DNA of 64,000 nucleotides, taken from Planctomycetota bacterium. GTDB lineage: Bacteria; Planctomycetota; Phycisphaerae; Phycisphaerales; SM1A02. The translations under genes were made by a program, and so were the position numbers. How positions within the stretch are numbered: the stretch's first letter is position 1; every line of letters begins with the position of its first letter. The stretch is taken from contig JAAELP010000155.1 in NCBI GenBank assembly GCA_024226535.1, positions 18,428-82,427 of the forward strand, in the 5' to 3' direction. A model generated the notes under the pieces. The model made no database searches, was not told where the DNA came from, and worked only from the letters and a program-made list of their open reading frames with translations. This document shows, piece after piece, positions 35,362 to 43,634 of the stretch.

Positions 35362-36501
35362 TCAGCTCTGCGGCGCGACCTGTCGGACCGCGGCGGCGAC
35401 GTGCTCGATCGCGGCGTCGATCTCGTCGGCCACCGTGGTACGTCCGAGGCTCAGGCGGAGCGACGTGATCGCCAGCTCGTCGGACACCCCGATCGCGCGG
35501 AGCACGTGGCTGGCGGCGACGCTTCCCGAGGAGACGGCACACCCGGTCGAGCACGCCACGTCGTCGATCGCGTCGATGACACGGGCCCCGGCCGCGACCG
35601 GGAAGCTCAGGTTGGCAATGTGCGGGGCGCGGCGTTCGCGGTCGCCGTTGACGACGACGTCGCCGACGCGGCCGGCGAGGCCGTCCTCCAGCCTGCATCG
35701 CAGTTCGTGCAGCCGCCGGGCATCGTCGGCCATCTCCGCCCGGCACAACGCGGACGCCACGCCGAGACCGACGATCCCCGGCGTGTTGTACGTGCCGGCC
35801 CGCAGGTTCCACTCGTGCGCACCGCCCTCGACGATCGGCTGGAGCGCGATCTTCGACGCGCCGCCGCGGACGTACAAGGCGCCGACGCCCTTCGGTCCGT
35901 TGATCTTGTGCCCCGAGAGGCTCAGCATGTCGATGGGCACGGTGCTTACGTCCACCGAACCGTGCCCCACGTACTGCGTGGCGTCGGTGTGCATGAGGAC
36001 GCCACGCTCGTGGCACACCCGGGCGATCTCCGGCACCTCGCAGAGCGTACCGATCTCGTTGTTCGTCCAGATGATCGAGACGAGCACGGTGTCGTCGCGC
36101 AGGGCTGCCGCGACGTGCTCGGCGGTCACGATGCCGCCGGTACCCGGCTCGACGTACGTGACGTCGAACCCCTCCTGCTCGAGACGCCGGCACGGCTTGA
36201 GCACGGCGACATGCTCGAATGACGTGGTGATCACGTGACCGGATCCCGCCGCACGGGCCGCGCCCTTGACGGCGAGGTTGTCCGACTCCGACGCCCCGGC
36301 GGTGAAGACGATCTCCTCCGGATGCGCGCCGAGCAGCTCGGCGACCTGCGCTCGCGCCGTCTCGACCGCCTCCCGCGCCGTCCGGCCGGGCTCATGCGCC
36401 ACGCTCGACGGATTGGCCGCGTGCTCCGTGAAGTACGGGAGCATCGCCTCGACGACCCGCGGGTCGCATGGCGTGGAAGCGGCATGATCGAGGTAGATCA
36501 C
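35362..36501 (-). CDS. cysteine desulfurase (NifS/IscS-like) with displaced active-site Cys
   Basis: A 379-residue fold-type I PLP enzyme: IYLDHAASTPCDP, TAGASESDN, HTDATQYVGH and LSGHKINGPKG with Lys199 as Schiff base. In IscS the catalytic Cys lies in SSGSACTS before SHVL. Here the aligned stretch is STGCAVSSG, so the canonical position is Val323 and the nearest Cys is Cys321, two residues earlier. GTG 36501 overlaps the TGA of the upstream thioredoxin-like selenoprotein (GTGA), implying translational coupling. Beside selD it may deliver selenium or sulfur; selenocysteine lyase activity is a possibility, not shown. It could also serve iron-sulfur or tRNA thiolation. Confidence 0.85.
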   Translation of the reverse strand: MIYLDHAASTPCDPRVVEAMLPYFTEHAANPSSVAHEPGRTAREAVETARAQVAELLGAHPEEIVFTAGASESDNLAVKGAARAAGSGHVITTSFEHVAVLKPCRRLEQEGFDVTYVEPGTGGIVTAEHVAAALRDDTVLVSIIWTNNEIGTLCEVPEIARVCHERGVLMHTDATQYVGHGSVDVSTVPIDMLSLSGHKINGPKGVGALYVRGGASKIALQPIVEGGAHEWNLRAGTYNTPGIVGLGVASALCRAEMADDARRLHELRCRLEDGLAGRVGDVVVNGDRERRAPHIANLSFPVAAGARVIDAIDDVACSTGCAVSSGSVAASHVLRAIGVSDELAITSLRLSLGRTTVADEIDAAIEHVAAAVRQVAPQS

Positions 36502-37859
36502 TTCTCTCTTACCCGCACCCGAATCGGCACGTCCTGTCGTCGGTAGAGACACGTTGCATCCTCGCCCTCGCAAACGTTGTACACAGCGTAGGCGCGGATC
36601 CCGTGGACGCCCGGCTTCGCGTCGCCGGGCACGCGTAGCTCGAACTCGAGCGTGCGCGGCTCGCTGCTCACTTCGGTCTTCGGTCGCGGCCACGAACGCT
36701 GGCGGCGATCCGCCCGCCACCCGGCGCGGGGATCGAGCCAGACGATGAGATCCTCGGCCTCGTTGTTCCAGGACGCCTTCGCCGGATGCGCGGGCCGCAG
36801 GTGAAGGTGCACGCGCACCGTCTCACCGGGAGCGGCCGTGGCGGGCACGATCGTCGCCTCGATGGAGATGAACCGGTCGTCGGGAGTGACCAGCCCCTTG
36901 GGATCGGGCTCCGGGGGCCGGGCCGGATCGAACTCGAAGTTGCGCAGCGGGTGGGCGATCTCCGCCCCGCTGGGCTCCACGGACAGCGGCCGCGGCTCCT
37001 CGCCACGCCCGCGGATCTCGCGGCGGGCGCGCTCCACCCAGTCGTAGAACGGATACGGCTTGCCCAGTCGCGGCCCGTACTGCTGGATCCGCCGCCGCCA
37101 GATGTACTGGTTCGGGTCGATGGCGAGGGCGCGCTGCCATTGCTCGACCGCGGTTGCGAAGTCGCCGGGACGCCGGTGGAGCGACTCGTACCGTCGCCGC
37201 AGGGCGACGCCGTACCGGAAGTGCGTCCGCCCGTCGCCGGGCGACTCCTCGACCGCACGCCGGAGGACACCGACGCTCTGGTCGATGCCGTTGGCCCCAC
37301 CCCAGTACGCCGCCTCGATCGCGGGGCGCTTCGACCGGACGGTAGCCGGCTCACCCGCCGGCGGCTCGTATCGCGTGTTCACGAAGCGCTCCACCGTCGC
37401 CGCGATGTCTCGCCGCGGCGGCCGCACGTCGCGGATGATCCCGTGCTCGTCGATGAGCATCGTGATCGGCACCACCTTGACGTCCAGCTCGTTGAACGAG
37501 TCGACGAGAATCGGCCAGTCCATCTGCTTCCACTGCATGAACAGCCGCGCGCGGTCCGGGTGCTGCTCCTGGACGATGCCGACCATCTGGATACGACCGT
37601 CCTCGCGGAATGCCTTCGTTGCCTCGTGCCACACGGGCACGTGTCGTCGGCAACCCGCTCACCACGAAGCGAAGACGTGCAGGACGACCTTCCGGCCGCG
37701 GAAGTCGCCGATCGTGCGACGGGTCCCGTCGCGCATCGACGGCAGGCCGATCGCGGGGAACGGGGCGCCGACCTCCAGCACGGGCCCCGACGCGTCGGCG
37801 GGTACGGCCAGGAACAATGCCGCCAGCGCCAGGAAGGCCAGTTGCTTCATCGAACTCAT
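36498..37859 (-). CDS. secreted thioredoxin-like selenoprotein (U-A-G-C) with C-terminal DsbD-N-like domain
   Basis: A 453-residue protein when the TGA at 37659-37661 is read as selenocysteine. The reading is VVLHVFASW-U-AGC-RRHVPVWHEA, the TlpA/thioredoxin active site with Sec67 and Cys70 in place of CxxC; Pro131 in KVVPITML is the expected cis-Pro. Coding continues in the same frame for 386 codons past the TGA, so it is not a chain end. A signal peptide (LAFLALAALFLAVPADA) predicts export. A helical, TPR-like middle is followed by a C-terminal domain like DsbD-N (YNVCEGEDATCLYRRQDVPI). A SECIS-like hairpin follows the TGA. It is the first gene of an operon with a cysteine desulfurase and diverges from selD. 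Confidence 0.85.
37618..37661 (-). promoter_or_regulatory. bacterial SECIS-like element in the thioredoxin-like gene
   Basis: The minus-strand TGA (37659-37661) is followed after 19 bases by a TGCC loop (37636-37639) closed by ACACG/CGTGT (37640-37644 with 37631-37635) and by an outer GTTGCC/GGCAAC stem (37649-37654 with 37618-37623). Loop distance and a G at loop position 2 fit SelB-binding bacterial SECIS elements. Confidence 0.7.
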
Positions 37860-37865
37860 GGACGT

Positions 37866-37877
37866 CATGCTAGCATG
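37866..37877. promoter_or_regulatory. palindromic bidirectional -10 element between two selenoprotein genes
   Basis: CATGCTAGCATG is a perfect 12-bp palindrome. It presents TAGCAT on the plus strand (37871-37876), 8 bases before selD ATG 37885, and TAGCAT on the minus strand (37867-37872), 7 bases before ATG 37859 of the thioredoxin-like gene. Both genes may thus be transcribed from one symmetrical element, with nearly leaderless mRNAs. Confidence 0.6.
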
Positions 37878-37884
37878 CCCACCC

Positions 37885-38934
37885 ATGTCCTCCGGACGCA
37901 AGAAACGACTCATGGACTACGGAAGCTGCGCCGGCTGAGCGGGCAAGCTGCCGGTGGCAGCCATCGCACAGGTCGTGCAGGCACTTCCCGAGTCCCGGGA
38001 TCCAAATCTCCTCATCGGCGCTGATCACTTCAGCGACGCGGGTGTCTATCGCCTCGCCGACGGGCTCGCGGTGGTCCAGACGGTGGACTTCTTCGCGCCG
38101 CTCGTGGACGACGCCTTCCTCTACGGCCAGATCGCCGCGGCGAACTCGATGAGCGACGTCTACGCGATGGGCGGGCGCCCGGTGACGGCGCTCAACGTCG
38201 TGGGGTTCCCCGACGAGGAGCTCGACCTCGGCGTGCTCGGGGAGATCCTCCGCGGCGGGGCCGAGCGCGCCCACGCGGCGGGCGCCGTGGTGGTCGGCGG
38301 GCACTCGGTGCGAGACGACGAGATCATGTACGGCCTGTCGGTCACGGGCGTCGTCGATCCCGAGCGGATGATGACCAACCGCGACGCCCGGCCCGGCGAC
38401 GCGCTGATCCTGACCAAGGCGCTCGGCACGGGGTTCATCACGACGGCTCTCCGCGCCGAACGCTGTCCCGACGACGCGCTCGCCGCGGCCGCGACGGGCA
38501 TGGTCGCGCTCAACAAGGTCGCCGCGGAGGCCGCCGTCGCCGCCGGCGCGCGGGCGGCCACCGACGTCACCGGCTTCGGGCTCGCGGGCCACGCCATGGA
38601 GATGGCACGCGCGAGCGACGTTACGCTCGTGATCGAGCGCGGGCGTCTGCCGCTGCTGCCGGGAGCTACGGCCCTCGCGGCCGACGGCAACCGCACCCGC
38701 GCCAACGCGACGAACCGCGAGCACGTCGCACCGTCGATGCGGATCGACGCGCCCGCCGACGAGGTGCTCGACGAGTTCCTCGTCGATCCGCAGACCTCCG
38801 GCGGCCTGCTCCTCGCCGTCGCGCCGGACGTCGCCGAGAGCGTCGTCGCCGCCTGCCGCGCCGGCGGGCTCGACGACACGTGCGTCGTCGGCTCCGTCCG
38901 CGATCGTGACGACGCCCACCTCCTGATCACGTGA
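37885..38934 (+). CDS. selD: selenide, water dikinase SelD, itself a selenoprotein (Sec18)
   Basis: SelD makes selenophosphate from selenide and ATP, the selenium donor for Sec-tRNA. The frame from ATG 37885 reads MDYGSCAG-U-AGKLPVAAIAQVVQALP with TGA at 37936-37938 as codon 18. This is the catalytic Cys/Sec position, and Lys21 is three residues later as in E. coli (Cys17, Lys20). Downstream are LIGADHFSDAGVY, VQTVDFFAPLVDD, AAANSMSDVYAMGG and GGHSVRDDE, the ATP/Mg-binding blocks, and DVTGFGLAGHAMEMA. Total 349 residues, normal for SelD. A hairpin follows the TGA. Starting at the later GTG 37954 would delete the catalytic loop. Its stop overlaps a possible GTG of the next gene. Confidence 0.93.
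37936..37961 (+). promoter_or_regulatory. bacterial SECIS-like element in selD
   Basis: After the TGA (37936-37938) and 8 bases, GCTGCC (37947-37952) pairs with GGCAGC (37956-37961) around a GGT loop. The loop begins 17 bases from the U of UGA and starts with G, as in bacterial SECIS elements. Confidence 0.7.
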
Positions 38935-38957
38935 AGCCCGCCGCGAAGGGATCCGAG

Positions 38958-40238
38958 ATGACCGCCGCACGACTCTGGAAGACCAGGATCGCCATCTCCG
39001 CCGCGGTCCTCGTGGCCGTGCTCTTCGTGGCGCTCGTGCTCATCAAGCCGGCGATGCCCGACCGCATCGATCTGCTCACGGGTCCGGTCGGAAGCGCGTA
39101 TCACCAGCTCGGCGAACGGTACGCCGAGGACCTGCGACGTCACGGGCTCGACGTCAACGTGATCGCCACCGACGGCACGCTCGACAACCTGCGAAGGCTC
39201 GGCCGTGGCGGACCGGCGGTGGCCCTTGCCCCGGCGACGGTCGGACGCGAGAGCGACATCGACGGCGTCGACCTGTCGCAACTCGTCGCCCTCGCCAGCG
39301 TCGACTTCGAGCCGCTCTGGCTCTTCTACCGGGCCGGTCTCGACATCGAGCGCTTCGCGGACCTGGCCGGTCGTTCCGTCGCGACGGCGGGCGCGGGCAC
39401 GAACAGCGACGCCGTGGCCCGGATGCTGCTCGACGTCAACGGAATCGCCGGCGACGTCGAGGTCCGATCCGTGGCCGGGCAGACCGTCGAGGCGCTCCTC
39501 GATCGTCTCACCTCGGAGGCCATCGACGCGATCTTCGTGACCGGCAACGCGCACGCCCCCACCGTGCGCACGCTGCTCGACGCCGACGGCGTGAGCTTCC
39601 TGTCGTTCGAACGCGCCGAGACGTACGCCGCGCTGCTGGCGGGCGTGACCACGCTGGTGGCGCCCGAGGGCGTGTTCGATCTCGCCCGCAACGTGCCGCC
39701 GGAGGAAGCGCACCTGCTGGCCACCACCACCTGCCTGGTGGCGCACGAACGCATACACCCGGCCGTCGTGCCGTTGCTCCTGGAAGCCGCCGAGAACGCC
39801 CGCCGGCAGAAGACGACGTTCTCCACGACGATCACGTTCCCCAGCCGCGAGCACGTGACGCTGCCGCTCGACGCCGCGGCCCGGCGCTACTTCGACCAGG
39901 GCACGACCGGCCTGTCGAGGTTCCTGCCGTACAAGGTCACGCGGTTCCTCAACCACCTCGGCTTTCTGGTGCTCCCCCTGCTGACCGCGGCGGTGCTGCT
40001 GCTGAAGATCGTGCCCCTCGGCCTCCGGGTCTCGGGGAACCTCCGACTGAAACGCCTGTTCAAGCAGCTCGCGGCGGTCGAGAAAGGCCATGCGAGCGGC
40101 GCGGACCGCGCGACGCTCCTCGCCGACCTCGACCGAATCGATCGCGCGAGCGCGAAGATGTTCGTGCCCCTCTCGGTCGTCCACGACTACATCGACTTCC
40201 GGCAGTTCCTCCACGACATGCGGGAGCGCGTGCAATAG
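38958..40238 (+). CDS. TAXI-family TRAP-type solute-binding protein with membrane anchors
   Basis: A 426-residue protein with an N-terminal membrane helix (IAISAAVLVAVLFVALVLI) and a periplasmic-binding domain of the TAXI type: LLTGPVGSAYHQLGERYAEDL, ALAPATVG, ATAGAGTNSDAVARMLLDVNGI, VAGQTVEALLDRL and IDAIFVTGNAHAPTVRTLL. A second helix (HLGFLVLPLLTAAVLLLKIVPL) and a short helical tail follow. No TRAP permease genes are nearby, so transport or sensing is unproven. ATG 38958 follows AAGGGA at 6 bases; a GTG at 38931 overlapping the selD stop (GTGA) would add nine residues. Co-transcription with selD is likely; a selenium-related solute is speculation. Confidence 0.75.
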   Translation: MTAARLWKTRIAISAAVLVAVLFVALVLIKPAMPDRIDLLTGPVGSAYHQLGERYAEDLRRHGLDVNVIATDGTLDNLRRLGRGGPAVALAPATVGRESDIDGVDLSQLVALASVDFEPLWLFYRAGLDIERFADLAGRSVATAGAGTNSDAVARMLLDVNGIAGDVEVRSVAGQTVEALLDRLTSEAIDAIFVTGNAHAPTVRTLLDADGVSFLSFERAETYAALLAGVTTLVAPEGVFDLARNVPPEEAHLLATTTCLVAHERIHPAVVPLLLEAAENARRQKTTFSTTITFPSREHVTLPLDAAARRYFDQGTTGLSRFLPYKVTRFLNHLGFLVLPLLTAAVLLLKIVPLGLRVSGNLRLKRLFKQLAAVEKGHASGADRATLLADLDRIDRASAKMFVPLSVVHDYIDFRQFLHDMRERVQ

Positions 40239-40267
40239 CAGGGTGTCGAGGAACTCCGGCGCGGGCG

Positions 40268-41086
40268 TCAGAAGTTGAAGCGAACGCCGGCGGCGACACC
40301 CCAGTCGAAGACACGATCGCCCCCGGCGCCGACGAGCGCCTTGCCGAAGACGCCGAAGTTCGGGTTCAACATCTTGCCGAACTCGAACTCGCCGTCGATC
40401 GGGGTCTTGTCGTGGTGCCAGTCCGCGAGGATCTTGGCGTCGAGCTTGAGCCAGAACCCGTCGGGCAGGCTCTTGATCCCGATCAGCCGGAACGCGGTCG
40501 AGTTGACCGAGGTTCCATCGAACGAGAGAAAGTGCTGGACGAGGGGGATCAGCGTCAGGCTCTCCGACGGTTTCGCGAAGGCGAGGCCGAACAGCGGCGC
40601 GGCGATGTCCGAATCGATGCCGATGCCCTCATCGACGTTGTCGAAGCTGTGGATGTACTCCGCGCCGACCGCGACGCGCATCGTCCACTCGTCGTTGAGC
40701 GTCAGGTCGGCGGGAAAGTAGATGGGCTTGATACGGATCGACTCCCAGTCGTTCTCGCTCGAGCCGGTCACGTCCGTCGCGAAGTAGTGCACCTCGTAGT
40801 TGAGCTTGAGCTTCGGGTGCAGCATGAAGGCGCCCTCGGCGCTCAGGTCGTGCGTGTCGGTGTCGCCGGACCCGAGCAGCGTCCAGAGCAGGTCCAGCTT
40901 GTTGACGGAGGCCAGCGGGTTGGAGCCCGCGGCGCCTCCTTCGCCTTCTGCGGCGTTGGGGTCCTCCGTGCTCGCGGGCTCCGTCGTCTCGTCCGGGGGC
41001 TCCGGCAACGGCGCGTCCTGCGCGGCCATCGCGCCGACTCCGCGCGCAAGCAGGACCGTGCTCATGAAGATCGCGAGGGGTCTCAA
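40268..41086 (-). CDS. outer-membrane beta-barrel-like protein
   Basis: A 272-residue precursor with signal peptide (IFMSTVLLARGVGAMAAQ), a low-complexity acidic/Pro linker (LPEPPDETTEPASTEDPNAAEG) and a series of alternating strands (LKLNYEVHYFATDV, WTMRVAVGAEYIHSF, FWLKLDAKILADWH) ending in GVAAGVRFNF. A terminal aromatic strand is typical of proteins inserted by the BAM complex. Start is TTG 41086 with GGAG 5 bases upstream; ATG 41065 is an alternative that shortens the signal peptide. It may be co-transcribed with the MBL-fold gene 12 bases upstream on the same strand. Substrate unknown. Confidence 0.65.
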   Translation of the reverse strand: MRPLAIFMSTVLLARGVGAMAAQDAPLPEPPDETTEPASTEDPNAAEGEGGAAGSNPLASVNKLDLLWTLLGSGDTDTHDLSAEGAFMLHPKLKLNYEVHYFATDVTGSSENDWESIRIKPIYFPADLTLNDEWTMRVAVGAEYIHSFDNVDEGIGIDSDIAAPLFGLAFAKPSESLTLIPLVQHFLSFDGTSVNSTAFRLIGIKSLPDGFWLKLDAKILADWHHDKTPIDGEFEFGKMLNPNFGVFGKALVGAGGDRVFDWGVAAGVRFNF

Positions 41087-41098
41087 GGATGCTCCGAT

Positions 41099-42394
41099 CT
41101 ACTTGTTCGTGGGATATTCGAACTTCCTGCCGAGGGCTTCACTCGCTTCCTCGTAGATGGGCCTGATCACATCATCCACATCGAGTCGCCCCCCTTCGAT
41201 CTCCGGTGAGTAGCCGACGAGGTCCTCCTTCCTGACCGGCTCCGCCGGGTACGCGTGGGGCGGATTCCAGGTGTGCTCGTCGATGATCGCCATGCGCTCG
41301 CGGACCCCTTCCCTGGTCACGTTCCAGACCATGAAATCCTCCGCCAGGCCGAGTGGCCCGTCATACGTCGAACGCACTCGCTCGTACACCCCGGGGGTCG
41401 TGTCGAAGTCCTTCCAGAAGTGGTAGGCGACCGCGTGCTTCGGCTTGACCATGCTCATCACCTTGCCGAAGGCTTCCGGAGCAGTGTGAATCTGCGTTCC
41501 GACCTGGAGAGCCGCTTCAGGGGTGAGGTTGTACTTGGCCACCAGGTCGGGGACCGCGATGAAACACTCGTGGATCGCCAGGTCGGCGCCCCTGGCGTTC
41601 CGGATGAACCACTTGTTGGGATAGGTGTCGCTGCCGAAGACGATCTTCAGCCCGTTCCACTCGAGCGAGTAGCTGACCGAGCCGTCGATGGCGTGGATCG
41701 CGGGAAAGGAGCGGATCACCACGCCGTTCTCCTCGTACACGACCTGCTCTTTCTTGTAATCGAACTCGGTGATTTCCGTCGCGAAGCCGCGAATGTCGGT
41801 CTGGCCCAGGCGACCGGCGATGTCCCAGGCGAACATCTTCTCCATCGCCTCGATGGCCGCCTTCGTGCCGAGTTCCGGCGTGGCACCGCTGGGTCCCCAG
41901 ATCCTCAGTGGAGTGAACCGGCCCGCGATTCCGCCGGCGACGAACAGCGATCCGATGTCACCGAAGTGGTCGCCGTGCAGGTGCCCGATGAAGACCTTGT
42001 CCAGGAAGGCCGTGGGAATCTGCAGGGCGAACATCCGCTCCACGGATCCATCTCCGATATCGAAGATGAACTTGTCGCCGTTGCCCAGCTCCATGAGGAA
42101 GCAGGCGGCGGCCTGGAACGGGCGCGGTGTCGGCATACCGGTGCCCAGGGCGATCACGCGGATCTCGTCAGGCTGCAGGGTCTCGCTGTTGGGCGCGTAG
42201 TAGTCACGCTCCCGCGCTTCGGTCGGAGACACCATGGGCTTCCCGCGCCGGGATTGGGGCTTCCCGCGCCGGGACTGGGAGGCGTGCGCCGAAGGAGTCA
42301 GCGGTGACACATCGTCCATCGAAACGTACGCACCCACCGCGAGCCCGGCGGCAAAGACGAGTGAGAGAACGGCCATGAGTCTTCGGTTCGTCAT
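41099..42394 (-). CDS. exported MBL-fold metallohydrolase
   Basis: A 431-residue metallo-beta-lactamase-fold enzyme with an N-terminal membrane or signal segment (LMAVLSLVFAAGLAVGAYV). The dizinc site is seen in GHLHGDHFGD (HxHxDH), FGSDTYPN with the bridging Asp, and later His in AIHECF and VAYHFWKD. It resembles the arylsulfatase/tRNase Z-like branch and the proteins called GntH; the substrate is not clear. A 21-bp tandem duplication doubles QSRRGKP just after the anchor. ATG 42394 has GGAG 7 bases upstream. It is divergent from an AraC-type regulator that may control it. Confidence 0.8.
   Translation of the reverse strand: MTNRRLMAVLSLVFAAGLAVGAYVSMDDVSPLTPSAHASQSRRGKPQSRRGKPMVSPTEARERDYYAPNSETLQPDEIRVIALGTGMPTPRPFQAAACFLMELGNGDKFIFDIGDGSVERMFALQIPTAFLDKVFIGHLHGDHFGDIGSLFVAGGIAGRFTPLRIWGPSGATPELGTKAAIEAMEKMFAWDIAGRLGQTDIRGFATEITEFDYKKEQVVYEENGVVIRSFPAIHAIDGSVSYSLEWNGLKIVFGSDTYPNKWFIRNARGADLAIHECFIAVPDLVAKYNLTPEAALQVGTQIHTAPEAFGKVMSMVKPKHAVAYHFWKDFDTTPGVYERVRSTYDGPLGLAEDFMVWNVTREGVRERMAIIDEHTWNPPHAYPAEPVRKEDLVGYSPEIEGGRLDVDDVIRPIYEEASEALGRKFEYPTNK
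42236..42277 (-). repeat. 21-bp tandem duplication in the MBL gene
   Basis: Two consecutive 21-bp units (42236-42256 and 42257-42277) differ at a single base and encode QSRRGKP twice in the linker after the signal region. It is a recent in-frame slippage duplication. Confidence 0.9.
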
Positions 42395-42529
42395 TTCCTT
42401 GCTCCTTCGGGACGACCCTTCGGTGGGGGCTTCCGATGCGGCGATACCAGCGATACGCGATGGCTCGAGTCAACAGAGCGTTCCCTCGGTCGGTTTCGGG
42501 ACTGAAGACCAGCCGATGGGACCACGACG

Positions 42530-42535
42530 TATACT
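42530..42535 (+). promoter_or_regulatory. candidate -10 element for the AraC-type gene
   Basis: TATACT lies about 68 bases before ATG 42603 in the 208-base divergent gap between the MBL and AraC genes. No good -35 is visible 16-18 bases upstream. Confidence 0.4.
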
Positions 42536-42602
42536 CCTTGGAAATCCGGATCTTCCGCCGCGTGGCCGGATCTTCCATGTTTCTGTCGATCGAGGCCCCG
42601 GT

Positions 42603-43589
42603 ATGACGTCTCCGCTGGCCGAGTTCCCGCTCACCTCGACGACCGACCCGGACGAAGCACAGTCCATTCTCTCTCGTGAGCTGGCTGATGTGCGTTTCCG
42701 GAGGATCCGAGATCGCCGTTCGTTCCACCTGGAGATGAACGGCGTTCACCTGGGGCGGACTCTGCTCGGGTTCAACCGGTTCGCCGCGGATACCCTGGTC
42801 GACGTCGGCAGCGTGAACGACGTTTACGTCTTTGTCATCGGCACCGGGCCGCCATCGGTCTTCGAGCTGGATGACGAGCCGATCGTGTGCGCCGAAGACG
42901 GGGCGATGGTGTCGCCGTCGCGACGGCTGATCATCCGACGCCCTGCCGGCAGCGGGCTCCTCGTGGTCAGGGCGAAGTCCGATGCGCTCGAGGAGCGGTT
43001 GGGGCAAGTGATCGACCGGAGTCCACGGAGGCCGCTCGCCTTCGACCGGCGCGTCGACCTCGCCCGGGGAGCCGGGGCTCATGCGCGTCACCTGGTGCGG
43101 TTCCTCGTCGAATCTCTTCAGCGGGACGGCACCATTCTGGAGCAGCCGTTGCTGCGGGCCGGGTTCAACGACATGCTCGTCAGCGCGCTCCTGTCGCTGC
43201 CCAGCAACTACTCCGAGCAGCTCAGCGACCGTTCGCAGGTCTCCGTCGCGCCGGGGACCGTGCGCCGGGCGGAGGCGTTCATGGAAGCAAACGCCACCGA
43301 GGCGATCACCGTCTCTGACCTCGTGAACGTGTGCGGCTGCAGCAGCAGCGCGCTGTACAACGCCTTTCGGCGTTTCCGCGGCTACACGCCGATGCAGTTC
43401 CTGGCCGAGTCCAGGCTCGAGTCCGCCCGCGAGGCGCTCGAATCCCCCGCGCCGGGGGATACCGTCACGTCGATCGCATACGCATGCGGCTTCCCTCACC
43501 TGGGCCGCTTCTCCGGCGCCTACCGCCGGTGCTTTGGCGAGCTCCCCTCCGAGACTCTGCGCAGGGCCGATCCGACAAGCGGCGCGTGA
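42603..43589 (+). CDS. AraC-family transcriptional regulator
   Basis: A 328-residue regulator. The N-terminal two thirds resemble the AraC ligand-binding-like domain found before AraC helix-turn-helix regions (LADVRFRRIRDRRSFHLEMNGVHLGRTLLGFNRF). The C-terminal DNA-binding part has two helix-turn-helix motifs: AITVSDLVNVCGCSSSALYNAFRRFRGYTPMQFL and VTSIAYACGFPHLGRFSGAYRRCFGELPSETL. ATG 42603 follows GAGG by 7 bases. It diverges from the MBL-fold gene and is the likely regulator of that gene and the beta-barrel gene behind it. It stands between selD and selB but nothing ties it to selenium. Confidence 0.85.
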   Translation: MTSPLAEFPLTSTTDPDEAQSILSRELADVRFRRIRDRRSFHLEMNGVHLGRTLLGFNRFAADTLVDVGSVNDVYVFVIGTGPPSVFELDDEPIVCAEDGAMVSPSRRLIIRRPAGSGLLVVRAKSDALEERLGQVIDRSPRRPLAFDRRVDLARGAGAHARHLVRFLVESLQRDGTILEQPLLRAGFNDMLVSALLSLPSNYSEQLSDRSQVSVAPGTVRRAEAFMEANATEAITVSDLVNVCGCSSSALYNAFRRFRGYTPMQFLAESRLESAREALESPAPGDTVTSIAYACGFPHLGRFSGAYRRCFGELPSETLRRADPTSGA

Positions 43590-43634
43590 CCGCGCACGAG
43601 CCGGATTCCATTTGAGCTACGATGGATCCGCGGC

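Noticed and set aside
36498..37859. Thioredoxin-like gene as a pseudogene with a premature stop
   Set aside because: The TGA is exactly at the first redox Cys position, the frame stays open and family-like after it, a SECIS-like hairpin follows, and full Sec machinery is adjacent.
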